Both the position numbers and the translations under genes were made by a program. This document shows positions 9,312 through 19,152 of a stretch of 64,000 nucleotides of DNA, piece after piece. Below the pieces are notes generated by a model. It worked only from the letters and a program-made list of their open reading frames with translations, was not told where the DNA came from and searched no databases. Positions within the stretch are counted from its first letter, which is position 1. Each line of letters starts with the position of its first letter. This DNA is from Spirosoma validum (GTDB lineage Bacteria > Bacteroidota > Bacteroidia > Cytophagales > Spirosomataceae). Where the stretch lies: the NCBI RefSeq assembly GCF_014699035.1, contig NZ_JACXAA010000021.1, forward strand, positions 1-64,000, in the 5' to 3' direction.

Positions 9312-9731
9312 TCAAATTGCGTACTCACGCTCACTTACTTTCTCTAGCCAGGTTACCACTTCACCGTTTACCTCCTCCTGAATGGCTAGGTGGCTCATGG
9401 CTTTCGTTGGCGAAGCACCGTGCCAATGCTTTTCGTTGGGTTCGAACCAAACGACATCGCCGGGATGAATTTCTTCAATGGGGCCTCCTTCGCGCTGTAC
9501 CCAACCTATCCCGGAGATAACAAGAAGTGTTTGACCCGCCGGATGGGTGTGCCAGGCCGTTCGGGCACCGGGCTCAAACGTGACACTGGATGCGGCCCCA
9601 CGTCTTGCTTCGTTGGCACTAAACAGGGGGTCGATCCGCACGGCTCCGGTGAACCAGTCTTCGGGGCCTTTGGCGGAAGGCTGTGAACCTACTCGGGTGA
9701 TTTCCATGTGTGTGTCTTTATTAATTGGCAT
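9312..9731 (-). CDS. Cupin protein resembling (R)-hydroxynitrile lyase
   Basis: A 139-residue protein; the second start at 9707 (MEITRVGSQ) matches the usual family start. Motif 1 (WHTHPAGQTLLVISGIGW) and motif 2 (PNEKHWHGASPTKAMSHLAIQE) supply His ligands for Mn or another divalent metal. The opening KGPEDWFTGAVRIDPLF and EEIHPGDVVWF, as I recall the family, closely match the acidobacterial cupin hydroxynitrile lyase from Granulicella, which splits cyanohydrins to an aldehyde and HCN. Many homologues have no proven activity, so the reaction is inference. It is cytoplasmic, second in the operon after the SDR (23-base gap). The neighbouring aldehyde oxidoreductases would fit an aldehyde product. 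Confidence 0.75.
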   Translation of the reverse strand: MPINKDTHMEITRVGSQPSAKGPEDWFTGAVRIDPLFSANEARRGAASSVTFEPGARTAWHTHPAGQTLLVISGIGWVQREGGPIEEIHPGDVVWFEPNEKHWHGASPTKAMSHLAIQEEVNGEVVTWLEKVSEREYAI

Positions 9732-9754
9732 GAAGTGAACACAGACTGAATGTA

Positions 9755-10525
9755 CTAGACGGTCTGACCGCCATCAACCACCAGCGCGTGACCAATGGCA
9801 AAGCCCCCCCCCTCGGAACACAGCCAGATGACAGCACTGGCAATCTCCTCAGGTTTACCCATCCGACCAATAGGTTCCTGCGCTATCACCTGCTGACGAC
9901 CTTCTTCAGTACCGCCGCTAAAGCGATCCATCATCGGGGTTTCAATGATGCCCGGACAAACAGCATTAATGCGGATGTTTTGTGCAGCATAATCCAAGGC
10001 GGCTGATTTGGTCAGACCGATAATGCCGTGTTTGGCCGCCGCGTAAGCACCCTGGCCCGGAATCCCTTTGACCCCAGCCCCGGATGAGGTATTTACAATA
10101 GCTCCGCCCCCCTGCTGGAGCATCAATGGAATTTGATACTTCATGCACAGAAAAACGCTACGGAGATCGGTATTAACGATGCGGTCCCATTCTGCTTCGT
10201 CAATATCGGCCAGTGGTATTTTGGGCTGCTCCACGCCAGCATTGTTGAAGGCATAGTCCAGCCGACCAAACGTGTCAATTACCTTATCCAAGGCAGCCTT
10301 TACCGCTCCGGTCTGGGTTACGTCGCAGGGGATGGCTAGTGAGCACCCGCCCTCTTGCTCGATCAGTTGAGCGGTTTGCTGAAGTGTTTCCGCCGTAACA
10401 TCAGTTATAACGACGCTAGCTCCCTGGCGTGAAAAAGCAAGAGCTGTTGCCCGACCAATTCCGGTGCCCGCGCCGGTAACGAAGGCTACCTTACCCGTAA
10501 AAATTTTGTTTTCTATTGTGTTCAT
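9755..10525 (-). CDS. Short-chain dehydrogenase/reductase (classical SDR)
   Basis: A 256-residue cytoplasmic oxidoreductase. It has TGAGTGIG (NAD(P)-binding loop, about residues 17-24), CDVT and NNAG in the fold core, the catalytic Ser in VNTSSGAG, Tyr-x-x-x-Lys in YAAAKHG, and the PG-IETPM loop. It ends in HALVVDGG, typical of the glucose/3-oxoacyl dehydrogenase type. An Asp (ITD) at the end of beta-2 favours NAD. It is the first gene of the five-gene minus-strand operon. The C-terminal coding part holds a run of nine C on the plus strand (9804-9812), read as Glu-Gly-Gly-Gly, which is a likely slippage site. The alcohol or sugar substrate is unknown. Confidence 0.88.
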   Translation of the reverse strand: MNTIENKIFTGKVAFVTGAGTGIGRATALAFSRQGASVVITDVTAETLQQTAQLIEQEGGCSLAIPCDVTQTGAVKAALDKVIDTFGRLDYAFNNAGVEQPKIPLADIDEAEWDRIVNTDLRSVFLCMKYQIPLMLQQGGGAIVNTSSGAGVKGIPGQGAYAAAKHGIIGLTKSAALDYAAQNIRINAVCPGIIETPMMDRFSGGTEEGRQQVIAQEPIGRMGKPEEIASAVIWLCSEGGGFAIGHALVVDGGQTV

Positions 10526-10813
10526 AGCGTTGATGGCATTATCTGCCTCAATTGGAAATTGGCATAAAAAAAGCTAATTCACTGATTTTCAGAAAGGCGG
10601 TACTTCGTAAAAAACCGTCCTCAGAGCTCCACGAATGAAAGTCGATTGTTGTCACGATACGTCGTCTCTACGCCGGGATGGAAAAACAGAGGCCGGTGGT
10701 AAATCCGACTCCTTATCAGGTTACCGTTTGCATTTCGTTATCAGGTGTAACAGGCAATCGTTTTGTCGATCACCGTGAGCTGTTAGCATTCATCGGCTCA
10801 ATTACTTAGCTGT

Positions 10814-10898
10814 TTAGTAAACTGTTGCAAAATTAGCTGATTCTAATACCATAAGATTTATACATTCTACGGTTTCACTTACCACTTTTACTGGTGCC
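10814..10898 (-). promoter_or_regulatory. Promoter with upstream AraC-type operator, matching the one at 22235
   Basis: On the minus strand a perfect Bacteroidota -7 box TAATTTTG lies at 10835-10828 with no clear TTG -33 box. The operator at 10859-10893 matches 22281-22315 at 31 of 35 positions, and the -7-to-operator distance is identical in both (offset 11422 throughout), although the spacer between is not conserved. A-rich direct repeats (AGTAAAA-type, about 10-11 bases apart) suit an AraC dimer. It should drive the SDR-cupin-acetyltransferase-cupin-esterase operon. Confidence 0.6.
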
Positions 10899-11280
10899 GA
10901 CGGGGGGCAATAGATACGTGAGTGATTTAGGCTGGAATAAGCCGGAAGAACTAGTGACGGCGAACGTCATAAGCCCTGCGGAAACGGGGGATTGACCCCT
11001 GAACTGGATCAGCAGGTTTTGTTCGAAGCGATGTGAGTTAATGCGCTTCTTGAAGAAATCAGAATTAGATCACATGCTTCTTTATAGGTACAGGTCGTTC
11101 TCCATAGCGCTTCCTTTTTATTCGCGCTGTCGGTACCAAAATGTTGCCGTCGCATACCGAGTGAACTTAGCAACAGCCCCGGAGATAAATGCTTATGGTT
11201 GTCGTAGAATCGGGTAACACCGGGCATCTGACCCAGCTATGATCAGGGCTGGTCAGGTATCACCGGGCTGCATAATGACA

Positions 11281-11336
11281 CAGTATAGCGGGTAAAGCAT
11301 TGGCAGTTTACTGCCGCCACTTTACCCGCTATACTG
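11281..11336 (-). terminator. Long nested hairpin after the molybdenum-subunit pseudogene
   Basis: A perfect 17-bp inverted repeat (11281-11297 with 11320-11336) with an inner 6-bp stem (GGCAGT/ACTGCC) in its loop, beginning one base after the stop codon of the minus-strand gene. There is no T tract, so it may end transcription with other factors or protect the 3' end. Confidence 0.6.
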
Positions 11337-11337
11337 A

Positions 11338-13710
11338 TTAGACGGGCTGACGCAACGCTTCTAGCATTTTATTTGGCGTGATAGGCAGGCTGCGTAGCCG
11401 CCGACCGGTAGCGTGGAAGATGGCATTACCCACGGCTGCTGAGGTGCCCACCATCGAAATCTCACCAATGCCTTTCACCCCCCATCGCGTTAATGTAAGG
11501 ATCCTTTTCATCAATGAACTCAACAATCATATTGGGAATGTCGGCATTTGTACATATGTGATAATCGGCCAGGCTGGCGTTGGTGTAGCGGGCCAGATTC
11601 GGATCACGCACGGTTTGCTCCATGAGAGCTGCTCTAATACCCATTGTGCTGCCACCGATGATTTGGGAACGAGCCGTTTTAGGATTCAGAATGCGCCCCC
11701 CCACCAATGACGCTCACCCATTTCGTGACGCGCACAGTGCCCAGTTCGGGGTCGACATGCACCTCGCAGAAGTGAGCCCCAAACGAGTGCATTGAATGCC
11801 CCGCATTTTCTTCTTTGCCCGCGTCATCGCTCTTTGCGTTGCCGCTTTTGCCCGACGGAGCCGCACCGGCAAACTGGGATGCCTCGTAGTCTGCGCCCAC
11901 ATGGCCTTGTCCCAGCCCTTCCACATCGAAAATCTGGCCGCGCTGCATCAGAACTTCAAAATTTTCACCCTTGACCGGATCGACTTTCAGTTGCAGGCGA
12001 CCTTTTCTCACCTCTACGTCGGTAGGCCTGGCTTGGTAAAGTGGCGATTTTTTATCGGCTATGGCGACCTTAATGAGCTTCTGCCACACGTCTTGAGCCG
12101 CCACATATACTGAAGAAGAAACAGTGCCCGCTACCATCGAGCCGCCCGAAATAATCGTGGTTGGTAACATCGTATCACCCAGTTCAAAGCGCACTTTATC
12201 GGGCGCAATACCCAGCGAATCGGCCGCTACCTGGGTAATAACGGTGTAAGTGCCCGTACCTAAATCCGTGGCCCCCACCTGAACCACGGCATGACCATCG
12301 CCGTATAGACGTACGCGGGCGTTACCCTGCGACGTATTGACGGGGTAAGAGGCCGTAGCCATGCCCCAGCCCACGAGTAGTTTGCCCTCGCGGGTAACCC
12401 CGGCTTTGGGGTTGCGCCGGCTCCATCCAAACAGTTCAGCCCCCCGGGCATAGCATTCCTTTAAACTTTTACTGCTCCAAGGATGACCGTTGCTAGGGTC
12501 CTTGTCGGCGTAGTTACGCAGGCGGATTTCGATAGGGTCAATCCCTAGTTGGGCGGCCAAATCATCCATAGCGCACTCGATAGCAAACGAACCAGGTGCT
12601 TCGCCGGGCGCCCGCATCCAACTCGAGGTCATCACATTTGCTCGTGCTAACTTAGTCGTAGCCTCGAAGGCGGGGCACTGGTAAAGCATCCCAATGATTT
12701 TACTGTTCGACTCAGCGTAGTCATCCCATTGTGAGGTAGTGGATTGCTTTTCGTGGAGCAGAGCCAGCAGCTTACCGTCCTTAGTGGCACCCACCCGAAG
12801 GGTTTGCTCTTGGTCTTCACGGTGGCCCATACTGGTAAACATCTGGGGCCTGGTGAGCACCAGCTTTACCGGACGACCCACGGCCTTAGCTGTCAGGGCC
12901 GTTAGCACGGTGTGGGACCAGATCGGACCTTTGCAACCAAAGCCACCGCCGAGGTATTTGGTAATGACCCGTACCTGATCAGTGGGCAGGCCCAGGAAGG
13001 CAGACAAAGCACGTTGCTGCCACGATACACCCTGAGCCGTATCGTAGACGGTGAGCCGGTCGGCAGCTTCCCAATGGGCGATGGTGGCACCCGGCTCCAT
13101 TGGACTGTGATGGTTGGTTGCGTGGGAATAGGTAGCCGTTAGTTGCACCGGGGCGGCAGCGAAGGCAGCAGCGGCACCGCCCCGGCGCTTGGTACCCTCA
13201 GCATCACCGTTGGGGGCTTTCGATGGGTTGTACAGCTTCGTCTTGGGGTCCAGATAGGAGGCTACAGGCGTTTCGGGAGCTATTGTTACACGCAGTTTTG
13301 TCGCAGCCTGCTGGGCGTGCTCCAGCGTATCGGCCACGACAATAGCTACGGGCTGAGCCGCATAAAAAATCTGATCCGACTGCAGGGGCATAAAGGTCAT
13401 CTGGACTGATGGGCCAATGGCTTTTTTGCCGGCATCCGATTGGGCCGTGAGCGTAGGCTTAGGCAGGTTCTGATGCGTAAGAATGGCCAGTACACCGGGT
13501 TCGCGCTGCGCTGCTGTCAATTGCGGTAATGCGCCCCCTGGCTACATTGCTGGTCTTGATGACAGCGTGTACCAGACCAGACAGTTGGTTGTATTCGGCA
13601 GAATACTTGGCTGCTCCGGTCACTTTGGCCCAGCCATCGACGCGGCTTAGTGGCTGACCGACGGCGACGGATTGGGGATTGGTTTGCGAAAATGTTGGGT
13701 CGTTATCCAT
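11338..13710 (-). pseudogene. PaoC-like aldehyde oxidoreductase molybdenum subunit, three frameshifts
   Basis: Together the pieces encode a normal xanthine-oxidase-family large subunit of about 750 residues from MDNDPTFSQ. Seen are the N-terminal a/b hammerhead (GQPLSRVDGWAKVTGAAKY), GGGFGCKG of the molybdopterin-binding core, MRAPGEAPGSFAIE, and the C-terminal GIGEISMVGTSAAVGNAIF with the catalytic Glu. The frame breaks near 13510, at a run of seven G (plus-strand C 11696-11702, six expected) and at a run of six G (11478-11483, five expected). It is a paralogue of the intact gene at 29636. Two breaks in homopolymers could be sequence errors, but the FAD subunit beside it is also broken, so I call decay. 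Confidence 0.8.
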
Positions 13711-13750
13711 AAAAGAAAATGGCTGTAAACACGTGTTGAGTAAGACCGGA

Positions 13751-14735
13751 TCAGGCATTGACTAGTTGCTCCAAGGCGCGTACCAGCGTGTTTTGTGCCA
13801 GTTCTACCTTGTAAGCATTATGCTCACGGGGCTTAGCCCCTTGCAGAGCTGCCCCTGCCGCTGCCCGGAATGTAGCTTCGGTAGCCGGGGCACCGATCAG
13901 CACTTTTTCCGCTTCGCGCGAGCGCCAGGGTGTTGCGCCCACCCAGCGCAACGTGGGCCGCTCGTATGGTACCGCTCTGTACGTCCAGCCCCACAGCCGC
14001 CGAGGCCAAGGCGTAGGCATAGCTGGCCCGCTCGCGCACTTTCAGGTATGTTGAGCGTTTGGCATGAGCTGCCATCGGAATGGTCACGGCCACGATCAAC
14101 TCGCCCGGTTCCAGCACCGTTTCTTTCTGGGGAGTGTTGCCGGGCAACAAATAAAAATTCGTCACGAGCACCTGGCGCTGCTTTCCCTTGGTGTTTTCCA
14201 GGGTCAGCACGGCATCGAATGCGGCCAGGGCTACGCTCAGGTCACCGGGGTAGGCGTTGGCAATGCAGCTCTCGCTCACCCCCAAGATAGCCAGGTTATG
14301 GTTGTCACCGGTCAGGGCGGGACAGCCTGAGCCGGGTACGCGCTTGTTACAGGGAAAGGCCGCATCCCGGAAGTAACCGCATCGAGTACGCTGTAGGATA
14401 TTCCCCCCGATACTGGCCATGTTGCGCAGCTGAGGGGAAGCCGCCAGCAATAAAGACTCCGATACAGCAGGAAACAGTTCCTTCACTAGCGGATGCTCGC
14501 CCACGGCGTTCATCCGCTCCATCGCTCCAATGCGCAGTCCGTCTTTGGTCTGCTCGATGCCCGTAAAGGGTAGCCGGGTGATGTCAACCAGGCGCGGGGG
14601 CTCAGTCAAGTTAGCCTTCATCATATCCAGCAGCGTGGTGCCGCCAGCAATGTAAGCTGACTGAGGTTTTTCGGTCAAAAAGTTTACAGCGTCTTTGGCC
14701 GTTGTGGCCTGCGCATAACTAAAGTCGTTCATCAA
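13751..14735 (-). pseudogene. PaoB-like FAD subunit, one frameshift
   Basis: A CO-dehydrogenase-flavoprotein-type subunit starting MMNDFSYAQATTAKDAV, with the FAD-binding AGGTTLLDMMK and GGNILQRTRC. It carries the extra cysteine loop of the PaoB type (C-x10-C-NKRVPGSG-C), which in E. coli PaoB holds a [4Fe-4S] cluster. Near 13930 the frame slips after VALGG and continues in another phase as ATPWRSREAEKVLIGAPATE up to the normal C-terminus at 13751. Comparison with the family suggests a loss of about five bases. It is about half identical to the intact paralogue at 28684. Confidence 0.8.
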
Positions 14736-14808
14736 TAACGCTGTTTTAAGGAGTGAGAAACGGACTGATAACCAGGTATTCTACCAATCCGAGATACCCT
14801 GTTTCGAT

Positions 14809-15432
14809 TTAAGCCTTATCGGCAACTTCACGCACAGCGGCCAGAATGTTAGCATAGGCTCCGCATCGACACAGATTACCGCTCATCCACTTGCGGCACT
14901 GGCTATCAGTTTTGGCATGACCTTCCTTTACGCACGCCACACCCGACATGATCTGGCCCGGCGTACAATACCCGCACTGAAACCCATCATGCTTCAGAAA
15001 AGCCTCCTGCATGGGGTGTAACGTATCTCCTTTCGCCAGCCCCTCAATAGTGGTAATCTCTTTGTCCTGAACCATAACGGCTAAGGTCAGGCAGGAATTA
15101 ACCCGCTGACCGTCGATGAACACCGTACAGGCACCACACTGACCGTGATCACAGCCTTTTTTGGTGCCCGTCAAATCCAGCCGTTCGCGCAAGGCGTCGA
15201 GCAGGGTCACGCGGGGTTCAGCCTGCACGGTGCGTGGCTGTCCATTAATCCGTAGGGTCATCTTTGTGACAACTTCTAAAACGGGGGAATTAGCCATTAG
15301 CGAATCAGGCTGGCCAGCCAGCGGTGGGGCCAAGGCGAATCCAAGCAACCCGCCCGCCTGTTTCATAAACGAGCGCCGGGAGTCATTTTCGGCCTTCGGG
15401 CCCCCCGTATCAGGAAATAGGTCAGATGACAT
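14809..15432 (-). CDS. PaoA-like [2Fe-2S] subunit with Tat signal
   Basis: A 207-residue electron-transfer subunit. The N-terminus has a Tat motif (SRRSFMKQAGG) followed by a hydrophobic stretch, so the assembled enzyme would cross the membrane folded. The plant-ferredoxin domain has KKGCDHGQCGACTVFIDG for the first [2Fe-2S] cluster, and the C-terminal helical domain has FQCGYCTPGQIMSG and GNLCRCGAY for the second. It is the first gene of the order small-FAD-molybdenum, the same as in the intact copy at 27979. This subunit is still open, but both partners downstream are frameshifted, so it probably has no function unless it joins the intact paralogue. Confidence 0.88.
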   Translation of the reverse strand: MSSDLFPDTGGPKAENDSRRSFMKQAGGLLGFALAPPLAGQPDSLMANSPVLEVVTKMTLRINGQPRTVQAEPRVTLLDALRERLDLTGTKKGCDHGQCGACTVFIDGQRVNSCLTLAVMVQDKEITTIEGLAKGDTLHPMQEAFLKHDGFQCGYCTPGQIMSGVACVKEGHAKTDSQCRKWMSGNLCRCGAYANILAAVREVADKA

Positions 15433-15625
15433 AGGATACTGGTTTAGTTGTTGTTACTATTAAGCGGCCTGTTTATGACCAGTTCTTATCTACATTATGA
15501 AACATGCTTATCGGCGGTGCTCTTCATCAGTTAGTTCTACTTGTTAACTAGAATAAAGGGGCAACAGTCTGTGAAAAGCTTGACTCTTATTTCCGTAGGC
15601 TCAGAAGGAGCAGCCCTGTTTGAAT

Positions 15626-16924
15626 TTACTTAGCGGATATGCGTAGCAGACGACCATTTTCAGCGTCCGAAACCACCCACAAATTGCCATCTGGTCCCAT
15701 CACCACATCCCGCATGCGCTGGTGCTGGTCCAGCAATAACCGCTCTTCGCCAACTACTTTATTATCCTTAATTATAAGGCGTACCAGGTGTTGGCCCGCC
15801 AGGGCACCAATGAATAAGTTGTTTTTCCATTCGGGCATTGCGGTGCCCGTGTAAAATGTACAGCCCGAAGGCGCAATCGTGGGGTCCCAATAATACGTCG
15901 GTTGGGTTAAACCCGCTTTCTGGGTAATGTCTCCCTCAATGGGTTTCCAGTCGTATTCTACGCCATAGGCAATCACGGGCCAGCCATAATTCTGCCCAGG
16001 CCTGACGATATTGACCTCATCGCCCCCCTGCGTACCATGCTCATCTTCCCACAGATCGCCGAAAACGGGATGAAACGCCAAGCCCTGCGGATTGCGAAAG
16101 CCCACTGCCCAAAGTTCAGGTAGCGCGTGGGTGCTGTCGGCAGCAAACGTAGGGTTTCCGGCTGCAGGTGTGCCGTCGGTATTAATGCGCAGAATTTTAC
16201 CCAGTGACGACGATAGCCACTGGGTTTTCAACCGTGTTTTCTCAAACATCCGCTCACTGGTAGATACGAGTAGTTTTCGTTCCTTGTCGAATAGCAGCCG
16301 CGACCCGTAGTGGGCATAGCCTCCACCGGTCGAATCATTGACCCGGTAAATGACTTTCATCTTTTCCAGGTGAAATTCGTCATCAGCTAGTTTTGCCGAA
16401 GCTACGGCTAGCCCCGTAGCTTTTCCCCGTTTTTCAACGAAGGTGAAGTACAGCATTTTGTTATTCTTGAAGCTGGGATCAATGACAATATCGAGCAGGC
16501 CCGCATCCCCACTGTAAGCAATGTTTTCTGGCAGCCCCTTTAAGGTATCGCTGACCAGACCGCTTTGTGTGACGATGCGCAACGTGCCGGGCTTTTCGGT
16601 CACCAGCATCCGTCCGTCGGGCATAAAGGCCAGACTCCAAGGGTGCTTTAATGTAGTAGCGATCACATCTACTTTGTAGGGCGTTTTGGTAACGACGGCC
16701 CCAACGCGGGTCTGCCCAGTGAAGGCGGGTTTCTGTCCCTTTCCGTAGGGCGTGCGCTGTTCCCAAGGCTGACCCACCACGGGCGTTTCGGCGGGGGGGC
16801 GTGTGCCTGCCACGTCCATGCCGTTGCCATTTATATTCTGAGCCCCTACAGGAAGAAGCACCAGTCCGTTTGTTACCACCAGACTAGCTACCAGAAGATA
16901 GGCATTTATTTTAAAGTGTTTCAT
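15626..16924 (-). CDS. PQQ-dependent soluble aldose dehydrogenase, exported
   Basis: About 432 residues from the ATG at 16924, chosen because a signal peptide begins there (MKHFKINAYLLVASLVVTNG); the frame is open 255 bases upstream but without coding character. It is a six-bladed beta-propeller of the sGDH/YliI family, with HPWSLAFMPDGRMLVTEKPG at the start, AHYGSRLLFD (active-site His), DEHGTQGGDEVN and NYGWPVIAYG for PQQ and calcium binding, and SGCTFYTG. It oxidises aldose sugars to lactones in the periplasm. A second copy lies upstream at 17752. The mature N-terminus matches that copy in FTGQTRVGAV versus FSGQTRIAGV. PQQ synthesis genes are not in the window. Confidence 0.88.
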   Translation of the reverse strand: MKHFKINAYLLVASLVVTNGLVLLPVGAQNINGNGMDVAGTRPPAETPVVGQPWEQRTPYGKGQKPAFTGQTRVGAVVTKTPYKVDVIATTLKHPWSLAFMPDGRMLVTEKPGTLRIVTQSGLVSDTLKGLPENIAYSGDAGLLDIVIDPSFKNNKMLYFTFVEKRGKATGLAVASAKLADDEFHLEKMKVIYRVNDSTGGGYAHYGSRLLFDKERKLLVSTSERMFEKTRLKTQWLSSSLGKILRINTDGTPAAGNPTFAADSTHALPELWAVGFRNPQGLAFHPVFGDLWEDEHGTQGGDEVNIVRPGQNYGWPVIAYGVEYDWKPIEGDITQKAGLTQPTYYWDPTIAPSGCTFYTGTAMPEWKNNLFIGALAGQHLVRLIIKDNKVVGEERLLLDQHQRMRDVVMGPDGNLWVVSDAENGRLLRISAK

Positions 16925-17336
16925 TTGTTGTTGAGTGTGAGCAAAAAGTGAACTAATTATTGGAATAAAAACGAGTAGAGTCTGGTAAACCTGTGCCGCA
17001 GAATCAGACGCCAACGAGTACCTGGTTAGAATAAGCCCGTTCATGAATCGGGGCCCTACGCGCTGAGTTAGAAAACCATCTGAGCGCTCCCTAAAAAAAA
17101 GCGTTGATTTCGCCCAGAATCGACTAGCAAATCGATTATTTCCCCATTCGGGAATCAGATAGGCCGTCATACTTGTCATTCCACTCGGAGAAAAAGATGG
17201 GTCGTACTAATAAACGGACTACTCCAATCCTTCTTTCCTGGTTTCACCACCTAGCAAACCGCCGGTATTGACTTGCCCTTACTAAATAGGGGACCAACCC
17301 CACACTAACCGGGTGATCTGCTGATAAATTGATTGC
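16925..17336. other. Intergenic stretch, nothing recognised
   Basis: About 410 bases between the signal-peptide start at 16924 and the small frame at 17337. I see no family-like frame, strong hairpin or promoter match. Confidence 0.4.
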
Positions 17337-17690
17337 CTAATTCAATCCAGCCTCAGGATAGTTTTGATAGAAGCTTGACAGGACGGGGAGAGGTACGAGC
17401 ATCCAAGCTAAAACCGTATCGACCGGTTCGTATGTCCATGCCAGGTTTCTATTAATGGTGTTAACTGTATTGTATTGGTCAGACAGTTTATTCGTCAAGC
17501 CAAAATAACGTTCGCAATTTTTGCAAAACTGGTTTTGTTTATGGTCATAAAAACCCGCGACCACGCCAACAAGCGCAATGTTTAGAATGAGTTGGTAACT
17601 CATTTCTTCTTCCAGACTTAATTGGGGCGGTTTTGCGCTTCCCGGATACCAGGCGTAGGGTCTTATTTTTGTTAAGAAATGGCCTTCCAT
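17337..17690 (-). CDS. Uncharacterised small protein
   Basis: A 117-codon frame on the strand of its neighbours. It has one hydrophobic stretch (about 32-46, LILNIALVGVVAGFY), a CxxC pair (FCKNCERYFG) and a hydrophobic C-terminal part (VLAWMLVPLPVL). I do not recognise it. It could be a small membrane protein or a remnant. It sits between the two PQQ dehydrogenase genes and would be co-transcribed with them. Confidence 0.3.
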   Translation of the reverse strand: MEGHFLTKIRPYAWYPGSAKPPQLSLEEEMSYQLILNIALVGVVAGFYDHKQNQFCKNCERYFGLTNKLSDQYNTVNTINRNLAWTYEPVDTVLAWMLVPLPVLSSFYQNYPEAGLN

Positions 17691-17751
17691 ACGATTTCAT
17701 TAGTTGGGATATATCAGTGTATGTTGGTAATCCGATTGCAGTTAAAGACCC

Positions 17752-18993
17752 TTATCGCCGATCGATCCGATAGAGTCTGCCTCCGTCAGTAATCGCATAC
17801 AAGGCCCCATCTATCCCCTGGGTGACGTCCCGGAAACGCTGCCCCTCACTCACCAGCAATCGTTCTTCACCCACTACCCGATTATTTGCGGTCACCAGGC
17901 GTACCAGGTGCATCCCACTCAGTGAACCAACGAACAGATTATTTTGCCATTCTGGAATCTGGTTACCAGCATAAAACGTCATCCCGCTGGGGGAAATAAC
18001 GGGATCCCAATAATAGACGGGCTGTTCCAGTCCTGCCCGTTGCTGGATACCCTCACCGACACGGGTACCACTGTATTCTATGCCATAGGTAATGGTCGGC
18101 CATCCGTAATTAAGCCCAGGCTGAACGTAATTAATCTCGTCACCCCCCCGGGGCCCGTGCTCACTTTCCCACAGCTCACCCGTTACCGGGTGAATCGCCA
18201 GCCCCTGCGGATTTCGATGGCCAATGGAAAAGAGTTCGGGCAACACCCCGGTAGTGGTGGTGTAAGGATTACTACTGACAGCCCCCCCATCTTTGGTGAT
18301 TCGAACGATTTTACCCAGAGCCGAGCCGATGGACTGCGCTTGTGGTCGGGTCGTTAAATCTGATCGCTCGCCGGTGCTGACCAGCAGGTTTCCATCCCGA
18401 TCAAACACCACTCTACCACCATAGTGCGCCGTTCCCTGATATGCTGGCAGAGCTCGGTATATGACGGTTGCTCCCTCAATTCTTGTTTCGTTGGTGGATA
18501 AAGTACCCCTGGCCACAGCCGTCAGGTTGCCATCAGGACGCGATTCTGAAAACACCCAGTAAACCATTCGGTTCGTCGCAAAAGCAGGATCTATCCGAAC
18601 ACCCAACAATCCTCCCTGCCCGGCAGAATTAACCACTGGAATACCGGTGATAGGTTCGCTGAGTTGGCCGGTTGGGGTTACGATGCGCATTGTGCCGGCT
18701 TTTTCGGTGATGAGCAGTCGCCCGTCGGGCAGACTGGTTATGCCCCAGGGACTTCTGAGATTCTGCGTTAATACGGTGCTCTGGTAATTGGTCAGGGTTC
18801 TGACACCAGCAATGCGGGTCTGGCCCGAAAAGGCCGGACGATAGGTTGTATTGGCCGGGTCTGTTTCGACCGCTGAGGAGCCAGAAGACCCAGGGGCGGC
18901 ATTTGAGGGATTTGCGTTGTCTACCCCGTTGGTATTACAAGCTGTCAACGCAAAGCAGGTGCTGGCGACGATAATCAGCATGTGTTTTTTCAT
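17752..18993 (-). CDS. PQQ-dependent sugar dehydrogenase, lipoprotein
   Basis: A 413-residue lipoprotein: the signal MKKHMLIIVASTCFALTAC ends in a lipobox with Cys at 19, followed by a Ser/Asn/Pro-rich linker to about residue 50. The propeller follows with SPWGITSLPDGRLLITEK, AHYGGRVVFDRDG (active-site His), ESEHGPRGGDEIN and NYGWPTITYGIEY for PQQ and calcium. It is paralogous to the gene at 15626 but lipid-anchored, so the pair may work at the membrane and free in the periplasm respectively. The electron acceptor would be a cytochrome or quinone. It is the fourth intact gene of the minus-strand run starting at 22188. Confidence 0.9.
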   Translation of the reverse strand: MKKHMLIIVASTCFALTACNTNGVDNANPSNAAPGSSGSSAVETDPANTTYRPAFSGQTRIAGVRTLTNYQSTVLTQNLRSPWGITSLPDGRLLITEKAGTMRIVTPTGQLSEPITGIPVVNSAGQGGLLGVRIDPAFATNRMVYWVFSESRPDGNLTAVARGTLSTNETRIEGATVIYRALPAYQGTAHYGGRVVFDRDGNLLVSTGERSDLTTRPQAQSIGSALGKIVRITKDGGAVSSNPYTTTTGVLPELFSIGHRNPQGLAIHPVTGELWESEHGPRGGDEINYVQPGLNYGWPTITYGIEYSGTRVGEGIQQRAGLEQPVYYWDPVISPSGMTFYAGNQIPEWQNNLFVGSLSGMHLVRLVTANNRVVGEERLLVSEGQRFRDVTQGIDGALYAITDGGRLYRIDRR

Positions 18994-19152
18994 AGTGAGT
19001 TGAGCGTTAAATTGTCATGGATCAGTTAAAAATAAACGTAGCCAAGCTGGTTGGACTATCCACAGAGTAACCCGGATCTATCGGTATCGCCTGCGATGGT
19101 TTTCCCAGGCAAGACCATACTGACTTTTCCCAACGATCAACGGCTGATTTTA

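Larger units (their letters stand above)
10526..11337. other. Intergenic stretch: long leader, promoter/operator and terminator hairpin
   Basis: About 810 bases without a supported gene. From right to left it holds the hairpin at 11281-11336, a part in which I see nothing (10900-11280, including a 72-codon frame I do not support), the operator/promoter at 10814-10898, and about 300 bases of apparent 5' leader before the SDR start. Confidence 0.55.
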
